Program-made: the position numbers and the translations under genes
Shown: positions 5,745 to 10,562 of the stretch, in pieces
How positions within the stretch are numbered: position 1 is the first letter of the stretch
Layout: every line of letters begins with the position of its first letter
From: Collinsella aerofaciens
GTDB taxonomy: Bacteria > Actinomycetota > Coriobacteriia > Coriobacteriales > Coriobacteriaceae
Length of the DNA stretch: 10,562 nucleotides
Assembly (NCBI GenBank): GCA_021639365.1
Contig: JAJXHK010000009.1
Span: 1-10,562, forward strand
Reading direction: 5' to 3'
Notes under the pieces: model-generated
The model's database searches: none
The model's input: the letters and a program-made list of their open reading frames with translations, nothing else
Told to the model about the DNA's origin: nothing

Positions 5745-6326
5745 ATGAACTACGCGAACATTAAGTATTTCGACATTGCTGATGGGGAAGGCGTTCGTAC
5801 TTCTCTGTTTGTGAGTGGGTGCCGTCGTGGGTGCAAGAACTGCTTTAACTCTGTCGCGTGGGACTTTGCTGCGGGCGAGCCGTTTGATCGTGCCGTCGAA
5901 GACAAGATTATTGAGAGCCTCGACCATCCCTTTATCGATGGTCTGACGATTTTGGGCGGCGAGCCTATGGAACCTGAGAATCAGGCGGGACTCGTTGAGT
6001 TTGTCGAGCGTGTTCGTGAGGCTTACCCCGTGGAGTCGGGGAAGACTATTTGGTGCTTTACCGGTGACGTGCTCGAGGAGCTTATGCCGGGCGGTCGTCA
6101 TCATACCGAGGTGACGGATCGCATTCTTGCCTGCCTTGACATGTTGGTGGACGGCCCGTTTGTTCAAGATCTGTACGATATCTCGTTGCGTTTTAGGGGC
6201 TCGAGTAACCAGCGCGTGATCGATATGAATGCCACGCGTGCCCGTGCTGAGCGCGAGGGCGTTGCGCTTTGCGACGCTGTGCAGCTTTGGCGGGACAATC
6301 CGGTCTATTCGACCCATACTATGTAG
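5745..6326 (+). CDS. nrdG: Anaerobic ribonucleotide reductase activating protein (radical SAM)
   Basis: This 193-residue radical-SAM activase installs the glycyl radical on NrdD. The CxxxCxxC iron-sulfur motif is Cys26, Cys30, Cys33 (SGCRRGCKNCFN), and the GGEPM segment (about residues 70-74) is the usual SAM-contact motif. The N-terminal NYANIKYFDIADGEGVRTSLFVSGC is typical of NrdG, and the length fits. I chose ATG 5745, with AGGAAGG six bases upstream; the frame stays open further back but would run through the inverted repeat. It pairs functionally with nrdD upstream, yet a terminator and two palindromes lie between them, so the two genes may be made in different amounts. folE follows after 66 bp. 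Confidence 0.96.
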   Translation: MNYANIKYFDIADGEGVRTSLFVSGCRRGCKNCFNSVAWDFAAGEPFDRAVEDKIIESLDHPFIDGLTILGGEPMEPENQAGLVEFVERVREAYPVESGKTIWCFTGDVLEELMPGGRHHTEVTDRILACLDMLVDGPFVQDLYDISLRFRGSSNQRVIDMNATRARAEREGVALCDAVQLWRDNPVYSTHTM

Positions 6327-6327
6327 C

Positions 6328-6358
6328 TTGTGGTCGATGCCGGAGGGCGTGGTACCAT
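6328..6358 (+). promoter_or_regulatory. Possible promoter of the folE-HD-folB cluster
   Basis: TTGTGG (6328-6333) and TACCAT (6353-6358) are 19 bp apart in the 66-bp gap between nrdG and folE. The match is modest and the spacer long. Read-through from nrdG is an equally good explanation for folE expression. Confidence 0.3.
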
Positions 6359-6392
6359 AGCGCGAACGTGAAATCGGAAAAGTGAGGCCCAG

Positions 6393-6950
6393 ATGGTCGA
6401 TCAGGAAAAAGTCGAGGCCGCCATTAAGCTGTTGCTTGAGGGCATAGGCGAGGACCCAACTCGTGAGGGCCTGCTGGAGACCCCGGCGCGCGTTGCCCGT
6501 ATGTATGGTGAGATCGCCGGCGGCATGGACCAGAGTGCCGAGGAACACCTGTCCAAAACCTTTGCCGTCGCTTCGAACGATTTGGTTATCGAGCGCGACA
6601 TCACGTTCTACTCGCTGTGCGAACATCATCTGCTGCCGTTTTATGGCAAGGCCGCCATTGGTTATATCCCTAACGGTCGGGTGGCTGGGCTTTCCAAGTT
6701 CGCCCGCACGGTTGAGGTTTATGCCCGCCGTCTTCAGCTGCAGGAGCAACTGTGCGCACAGGTTGCCGATGCCCTCATGGATTATCTCGCTCCCCAGGGA
6801 GCGATTGTGCTCATGGAAGCTGAGCATATGTGCATGACGATGCGTGGCGTGCAAAAGCCCGGCACCAAGACCGTGACGCTCGCTCGCCGCGGTGTCTTTG
6901 AGACCGATCCCGCGCTCGAGGAGCGTTTCTTTAGGATGCTGGGCCGCTAA
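6393..6950 (+). CDS. folE: GTP cyclohydrolase I
   Basis: This 185-residue enzyme converts GTP to 7,8-dihydroneopterin triphosphate and formate, the first committed step of folate synthesis. The zinc ligands are Cys76 and His79 in SLCEHHLLPF and Cys147 in HMCMTMRGVQKPG; the 71-residue spacing between the two cysteines equals that of the E. coli enzyme. The N-terminal helix, with DPTREGLLETPARVARMY, is typical of type IA FolE, and the length is standard. ATG 6393 follows a GTGAGG ribosome binding site. The downstream HD gene starts two bases after the stop, so the two are very likely translated from one message. folB follows that. Confidence 0.97.
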   Translation: MVDQEKVEAAIKLLLEGIGEDPTREGLLETPARVARMYGEIAGGMDQSAEEHLSKTFAVASNDLVIERDITFYSLCEHHLLPFYGKAAIGYIPNGRVAGLSKFARTVEVYARRLQLQEQLCAQVADALMDYLAPQGAIVLMEAEHMCMTMRGVQKPGTKTVTLARRGVFETDPALEERFFRMLGR

Positions 6951-6952
6951 CC

Positions 6953-7534
6953 ATGAGAGTCGTCAACGACTTTACATCGAAGACCGATGAGGGGACGTCG
7001 CGTCGCGGCTTTATGGCTTCGGGCCTGACCCCCTTTGGCGCCATGCCTCGCATTGATTACATTTGTGCCAACGGGCTGTTCCGGCGGCACCTGGGCAACA
7101 TTGCACAGTTGGAATCGGGGCGCATCTTCTGCCGCCACGGTATTGACCATCTGCTCGATGTCGCTCGCATTATGTGGATCAAGAATCTCGAGGAACAGCT
7201 CGAATTTGACCGCGAGGTCATCTACGCCACGGCACTTCTTCACGATATCGGCAAAGATGAACAGTATGAATCGGGTATATCCCATGATGTTGCAAGCGAA
7301 CGCGTCGCTGATGCGATTCTCGGCGGTATGCCCGATGACGTGGCGTTTGAGCCGGCCGATGCCGCGGCCATTAAGACGGCCATTCTGGGCCATCGAAAGC
7401 TGCGCGTGAACAGCCAACCGCTCGAGCGTCTGCTCTATGCAGCCGACAAAGCGTCGCGCGCCTGCTTTGCATGCCCCGCGCGCAATGCTTGCAACTGGAG
7501 CGATGATAAAAAGAACCTGTCGATTCGCGTGTAG
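6953..7534 (+). CDS. HD-domain phosphohydrolase of the folate cluster
   Basis: This is a 193-residue protein of the HD metal-dependent phosphohydrolase superfamily. The ligand pattern is visible: His66 (RHGIDHLLDVAR), His97-Asp98 (LLHDIGK), His111 (SHDVASERVA), His147 (GHRKL) and Asp165 (AADKASR). This set is enough for a mono- or dinuclear site. A C-terminal CFACPARNAC motif (Cys171, Cys174, Cys180) followed by NWSDDKKN looks like an added metal or disulfide site. It sits between folE and folB, two bases after folE, which suggests a role in pterin metabolism. One option is removal of phosphate from dihydroneopterin triphosphate or monophosphate, a step for which no Nudix gene is seen here; this is inference. 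ATG 6953 has no clear ribosome binding site and probably relies on coupling to folE. ATG 7013 or 7043 are alternatives, because the first 30 residues look poorly conserved. The family name and substrate are not established from the sequence. Confidence 0.85.
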   Translation: MRVVNDFTSKTDEGTSRRGFMASGLTPFGAMPRIDYICANGLFRRHLGNIAQLESGRIFCRHGIDHLLDVARIMWIKNLEEQLEFDREVIYATALLHDIGKDEQYESGISHDVASERVADAILGGMPDDVAFEPADAAAIKTAILGHRKLRVNSQPLERLLYAADKASRACFACPARNACNWSDDKKNLSIRV

Positions 7535-7577
7535 TTAGTTTGCGCGGTCGGGGTTCTAAACGAAGGAGACGATCGCG

Positions 7578-8063
7578 ATGAGTAACAAGAAACTGCCCGA
7601 GAATGCAACCAAGACTGAAGGCGCCGAGCTCGCCCGCCGTGGAAGGGGCGAAATATCCACCGCAACGGCGGTGCCCCACGTGAGCTATGACGATCTGCGC
7701 CATGCCGATCGCATTGTCATTGACGGCCTTGAGGTTTTTGCCAACCATGGCGTGTATCCCGAGGAGAATGCGCTGGGTCAGAAGTTCATCGTTTCTCTGG
7801 TGCTCTATGCCGACCTGCGCGCGGCGGGGGAGCACGATAACCTGGATGCCTCGATTGACTACGGCTCGGTGTGCCACGATGTCGATGGCTATCTGCGCGA
7901 GCATACGTTTAAGCTCATCGAGGCGGCAGCCGAGGGGACGGCCCAGATGCTGCTGCGCCGTTATCCCTCGCTGCTTGGTGTGCGCATAAAGCTCGATAAG
8001 CCGTGGGCTCCTGTTGGCCTGCCTCTGGCAAGCTGCGGCGTCGAGATCGAGCGCGTGCGCTAG
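7578..8063 (+). CDS. folB: Dihydroneopterin aldolase with N-terminal extension
   Basis: FolB cleaves 7,8-dihydroneopterin to 6-hydroxymethyl-7,8-dihydropterin and glycolaldehyde in folate synthesis. The core begins at DRIVIDGLEVFANHGV (about residue 44). It keeps the residues that align with the Staphylococcus aureus active site: Glu63 (PEENALGQ), Tyr95 (IDYGSV) and Lys141 (LDKPWAP). The 161-residue length exceeds the usual roughly 120 because of a 43-residue N-terminal extension rich in charge and Ala/Gly, with no recognised domain. ATG 7578 is well supported by AAGGAG nine bases upstream, and no in-frame ATG occurs nearer the core. It follows the HD gene by 43 bp. No folP or folK is in view; the strand switches six bases after the stop. 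A dihydroneopterin triphosphate epimerase (FolX) is the alternative, but less likely next to folE. Confidence 0.9.
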   Translation: MSNKKLPENATKTEGAELARRGRGEISTATAVPHVSYDDLRHADRIVIDGLEVFANHGVYPEENALGQKFIVSLVLYADLRAAGEHDNLDASIDYGSVCHDVDGYLREHTFKLIEAAAEGTAQMLLRRYPSLLGVRIKLDKPWAPVGLPLASCGVEIERVR

Positions 8064-8069
8064 TCGACG

Positions 8070-8846
8070 CTAGAGCTTGTTGAGGGGTGGCTGCTTGAGC
8101 CGCTGCGACAGAGCTTTATTGTTGGGACAGTACGTGTCGAGCAGGGCGTGGAATCGCTGATTGTGGCTTGGCTCGAGCAAGTGGACGAGCTCGTGGGCGA
8201 CAACCATGTCGAGGCATTCGATGGGATAGGCGGCAAGTTCGCGTGCGATGCGAATGGCGCCGGTCTTGGGCGTGCATGATCCCCAGCGCGTTTTCATGCT
8301 GCGCACGGAGACGCGGGCCACGGTGACGCCCATTGCGATTTCGTACGCGTGCACCATATCGTACAGCGCCGTGGTGACCTCGGTTGCATAGAGCTGGTCG
8401 ATACGGGCTTGGAGCTCATCGGACGTTAGGCCGTCGAGGATTGCGTGCCGCTTGGCCTGTGGGCCTTCGTCCGATTCATCGGTACCCATAAAACTTGCGA
8501 AGGTGGCCTGTTTGGGTCGCGGTGCGGGTGATGCAAAGTTGTGATCGAGTGCATCCTGTACCGTGATGGGCTTGCCCCAAAGTGCAATGATGGACGAGGG
8601 GCTGAGCGGCTCTCGTGCCGTCGCCTGACGCTGCTCGCGCTGGGCAAGTCGACTGATAATCCAGGCGCTGTTGCGCTTCACAAACGCTTCGATACGCTCG
8701 CGGGTGGCGCCGAGCGGTGCGCTGGCGTGGACCTCACCGCTCGAAGTGACGCGTAGGTTGAAGTTCTTGACGCACTTTTTGGTAACGACGACGGGGATGG
8801 GCATCCCATCCGGTCGGGGTACGGAAATCGTGAATTGCTGCGTCAA
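8070..8846 (-). CDS. YgjP-like (DUF45) metal-dependent hydrolase
   Basis: This 258-residue protein of the YgjP/DUF45 family has a zincin metallopeptidase fold. The signature is MVVAHELVHLLEPSHNQRF, with His218, Glu219 and His222 (HELVH) and His228 as the third metal ligand. The RWGSC motif (187-191) and the IRIARELAAYP strand are typical of the family. The physiological substrate of this family is not known to me. Start: the codon is TTG 8846, preceded by GAAGGA six bases away; an in-frame ATG lies 14 residues in. Residues about 104-135 (Pro-rich, then acidic) look like a poorly conserved insertion between the N-terminal part and the catalytic part. It converges with folB with only six bases between stops and no visible terminator. 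It lies 74 bp downstream of the dipeptidase gene on the same strand. Confidence 0.88.
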   Translation of the reverse strand: MTQQFTISVPRPDGMPIPVVVTKKCVKNFNLRVTSSGEVHASAPLGATRERIEAFVKRNSAWIISRLAQREQRQATAREPLSPSSIIALWGKPITVQDALDHNFASPAPRPKQATFASFMGTDESDEGPQAKRHAILDGLTSDELQARIDQLYATEVTTALYDMVHAYEIAMGVTVARVSVRSMKTRWGSCTPKTGAIRIARELAAYPIECLDMVVAHELVHLLEPSHNQRFHALLDTYCPNNKALSQRLKQPPLNKL

Positions 8847-8867
8847 AAGTTATCCTTCAGATTGGGG

Positions 8868-8905
8868 GCGGGTCGGCATGTCGATTGCTCGGCATGCCGA
8901 CCCGC
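8868..8905. repeat. 13-bp perfect hairpin between the dipeptidase and YgjP-like genes
   Basis: GCGGGTCGGCATG (8868-8880) and CATGCCGACCCGC (8893-8905) form a perfect 13-bp stem around a 12-base loop. On the minus strand it comes after the dipeptidase stop and before the YgjP ribosome binding site. No T tract follows, so it is more likely an RNA-stability or processing stem, or a partial terminator, than a classical terminator. Confidence 0.75.
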
Positions 8906-8920
8906 TCAAGGGATGCGAAA

Positions 8921-9934
8921 TTAATAGCGCTCGAAGAAGGCAAGGGCATTATCGCTGCAGAGCTTTTGCATCACGGTCTTGCCAAAGTGCTTGGAGAGCA
9001 TGTTCTGGAATTCGGGCATCTTGCTGGCATCGGAGAGGAAAGCGGGCACCGTGGCACCGTCCCAGTCGCCACCGAGTGCGATGACGTCCTCGCCGCCCAG
9101 GTCGAGCCAGTGCTCGATATGTGCCGCTAGCTGGTCGAAGGTGACGTCTGCGGCGGTCTCGTCGGTTGCGTCGTTGGAAAGGAACTCGCTGCAGTAGTTG
9201 AGGCCGACGATACCGCCCATGTCGCGAATGGTGCGGAACTGGTCGTCGGTGAGGTTGCGCTTGACGCCGCAAACCGCGCGGGAGTTGGAGTGGCTGGCGA
9301 CGAAGGGGCGCGTGGCGTGGGCGACAACCTCGTCAAAGCACTCATCGTTGAGGTGGGAGACGTCGAGCACCATGCCGGCGTGCTCCATCTGCGTAAGGGC
9401 CTCGATGCCGGCGGCGGTGAGGCCGGCGTGGGTGTCGTGGCCGCTCGCGAGCGGCCCCTGCGCATTCCAGCTGAGTGATGACATGAGCACGCCCAGGCTC
9501 TTGAGTACCTCGATCAGCGCGGGGTCCTCGGCAAAGAACGTGGCGTTTTCGATGGTGTGGATGCAAGCGACCTTGCCGTCCTTGAGCGCGGGGCGAATGT
9601 CTGCGGCGCTGCGCACGTTGACCATGCGGTCGTGGTTGAGCATTGCCTGGCCGCTCATATGCGCCATGATCTGCGCCTGGAAGCGCGCGGCGTGGGCGGT
9701 GGGAATCTCGTCGGGGACAAACGTGGCGAAGCACTGTGCCCACGGAGTTTTGCCGATCTTTGCGAGCGAGATGGCGCAGGCGTTGCCCTCGATGAGGTCG
9801 AAATCTTGCGGATGCGTTTCGTCGCCGGGGAAATAACCGTCGGTGCCGGCGGTAAAGCGCAGGTCGAGATCGAGCGTGGCCCAGCCGATGCGGTCGGCGG
9901 TGTCACAGTGTAGGTCAAATACGGGATATGCCAT
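8921..9934 (-). CDS. Peptidase M19 family dipeptidase (membrane dipeptidase-like)
   Basis: This 337-residue zinc dipeptidase is related to renal/membrane dipeptidase (M19), which cleaves dipeptides, often tolerating a D-residue at the C-side. The binuclear metal site can be traced: His9 and Asp11 (FDLHCDT), bridging Glu129 (HTIEN), His194 (VLDVSHLND), His215 (ASHSNSRA), and the catalytic-region GGDWDG (Asp290/Asp292). HSNSRAVCGVKRNLTD is a family hallmark. No signal peptide or membrane segment is seen, so it should be cytoplasmic. I chose ATG 9934 because GGAGG lies four bases upstream and the protein starts properly at MAYPVFDLHCDT; an upstream start codon at 9964 would add ten residues. It is transcribed divergently from the FKBP gene and probably together with the YgjP-like gene. 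The specific dipeptide substrate cannot be read. Confidence 0.92.
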   Translation of the reverse strand: MAYPVFDLHCDTADRIGWATLDLDLRFTAGTDGYFPGDETHPQDFDLIEGNACAISLAKIGKTPWAQCFATFVPDEIPTAHAARFQAQIMAHMSGQAMLNHDRMVNVRSAADIRPALKDGKVACIHTIENATFFAEDPALIEVLKSLGVLMSSLSWNAQGPLASGHDTHAGLTAAGIEALTQMEHAGMVLDVSHLNDECFDEVVAHATRPFVASHSNSRAVCGVKRNLTDDQFRTIRDMGGIVGLNYCSEFLSNDATDETAADVTFDQLAAHIEHWLDLGGEDVIALGGDWDGATVPAFLSDASKMPEFQNMLSKHFGKTVMQKLCSDNALAFFERY

Positions 9935-9990
9935 AGTTCCTCCGGTTGCAGCGTTTCTTTGCAAACTGTCTTTGAATTGTATGACTAGGG

Positions 9991-9996
9991 TATAGT
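9991..9996 (+). promoter_or_regulatory. Possible -10 (TATAGT) of the FKBP gene
   Basis: TATAGT lies in the 121-bp divergent gap and predicts a start near 10003, a leader of about 53 nt. The nearest -35-like hexamer, TTGAAT (9972-9977), is only 13 bp away, and the 17-18 bp position (TGTCTT) is weak. On the opposite strand TACAAT (complement of 9976-9981) could be the -10 of the dipeptidase gene. Confidence 0.35.
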
Positions 9997-10013
9997 TAGC
10001 GCCATATGTTCAC

Positions 10014-10036
10014 GGCGGCTTGCGTTGTGCGCCGCC
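10014..10036 (+). promoter_or_regulatory. Hairpin in the FKBP gene leader
   Basis: GGCGGC (10014-10019) and GCCGCC (10031-10036) can form a 6-bp G/C stem with an 11-base loop. It ends seven bases before the ACGGAGG ribosome binding site. It may affect message stability or translation; nothing more can be said. Confidence 0.35.
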
Positions 10037-10055
10037 CTTATATACGGAGGTTTCC

Positions 10056-10484
10056 ATGTCCAACCAGGGCAAGAAGGTCAAGACCCATTATCGTGGCACG
10101 CTCGACGACGGCACGCAGTTCGATAGCTCCTACGATCGCGGCGAGCCGCTGGAGTTCACCTGTGGCGCCGGCCAGATGATCAAGGGCTTCGACGCCGCTG
10201 TTGTCGACATGCAGGTGGGCGAGAAGAAGACCGTGCACATTCCTGCTGCCGATGCCTACGGCGAGCACAATCCCGAGATGGTTATTACCTTCCCGGCCGA
10301 ACAGGTTCCCAACATCGAGCAGATCGAGAAGGGCATGAAGCTTTTCCTGTCCACGCCGAGCGGTATGCCCGTCCCCGCCGTGGTCATCGACGTAACGCCC
10401 GAGGCCGTGACGCTCGACGCCAACCACGAGTTGGCCGGCAAGGACCTCAACTTTGATATCGAGCTCGTCGAGGTCGAGGGCTAG
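10056..10484 (+). CDS. FKBP-type peptidyl-prolyl cis-trans isomerase, SlyD-like
   Basis: This 142-residue cytoplasmic prolyl isomerase and chaperone accelerates folding at X-Pro bonds. The FKBP half-domain (1-70) contains VKTHYRGTLDDGTQFDSS and the GAGQMIKGFDAAVVDMQVGEK core. A flap or insert-in-flap chaperone domain (about 71-122, with MVITFPAEQVPNIEQIEKGM) follows, and the fold closes with HELAGKDLNFDIELVEVE, the SlyD hallmark. Unlike E. coli SlyD it has no histidine/cysteine-rich metal-binding tail, ending two residues after the fold. ATG 10056 follows ACGGAGG (10044-10050) by five bases, so a 12-residue upstream extension of the frame is discarded. The next gene begins three bases after the stop, suggesting an operon. 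Confidence 0.95.
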   Translation: MSNQGKKVKTHYRGTLDDGTQFDSSYDRGEPLEFTCGAGQMIKGFDAAVVDMQVGEKKTVHIPAADAYGEHNPEMVITFPAEQVPNIEQIEKGMKLFLSTPSGMPVPAVVIDVTPEAVTLDANHELAGKDLNFDIELVEVEG

Positions 10485-10487
10485 AGT

Positions 10488-10562
10488 ATGCCTGAACGCT
10501 TGGTTTCGACGACATGCTTGGGAAATCTCAACGATCCGTCCTATGAACTCCTGCTTCGCCGG
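10488..10562 (+). CDS. Start of an unidentified gene (runs off the window)
   Basis: ATG 10488 begins 25 open codons (MPERLVSTTCLGNLNDPSYE..., ending at Arg-Arg) to the window edge. GAGGG (10476-10480), inside the end of the FKBP gene, is seven bases upstream and serves as a plausible ribosome binding site. With only three bases between the genes, co-transcription with the FKBP gene is likely. The visible residues show no domain I can name. Confidence 0.55.
   Translation, partial: MPERLVSTTCLGNLNDPSYELLLRR

Noticed and set aside
5739..6854. A 371-codon minus-strand frame opposite nrdG and folE.
   Set aside because: It spans two well-identified genes on the other strand and has no recognisable domain.
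1..10562. Looked for CRISPR arrays, complete insertion sequences, phage genes, toxin-antitoxin pairs and defence genes.
   Set aside because: No regularly spaced repeats, transposases or such proteins are visible in either strand.

Overview
The window looks like a chromosomal segment of a high-GC, anaerobic Gram-positive bacterium. The best guess is a Coriobacteriia member such as Collinsella. This rests on base composition, the class III (oxygen-sensitive) ribonucleotide reductase pair, and the general look of the proteins. No sequence search was run, so the genus is inference.

Layout, left to right. The 3' part of a tRNA-Gly(GCC) gene with a strong terminator opens the window (1-90). A 577-residue GH13 alpha-glucosidase follows (389-2122). 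A second, complete tRNA-Gly(GCC), identical to the first over the 55 visible bases, and a tRNA-Val(GAC) come next (2263-2416), with a good promoter before them and a terminator after. A gene-poor stretch (2462-3096) ends in the control region of nrdD: a near-perfect NrdR box, an overlapping promoter, and a leader of about 220 nt that can fold. nrdD (3097-5319) and its activase gene nrdG (5745-6326) are separated by 425 bp. That gap holds a 136-bp nested palindrome, a Rho-independent terminator, and a second palindrome with 23-bp arms that abuts the nrdG ribosome binding site.

A folate cluster follows on the same strand: folE (GTP cyclohydrolase I), an HD-domain phosphohydrolase 2 bp downstream, and folB (dihydroneopterin aldolase). 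FolE makes dihydroneopterin triphosphate and FolB uses the dephosphorylated dihydroneopterin. The HD protein between them is therefore a natural candidate for a dephosphorylation step.

On the minus strand, converging on folB, are a YgjP-like metallopeptidase-fold protein and an M19 dipeptidase. Diverging from the dipeptidase is a SlyD-like FKBP prolyl isomerase, and the window closes in the first 25 codons of an unidentified gene.

Most genes are ordinary housekeeping genes. The less ordinary material is the HD protein of the folate cluster, the nrdD leader, and the two palindromes between nrdD and nrdG.
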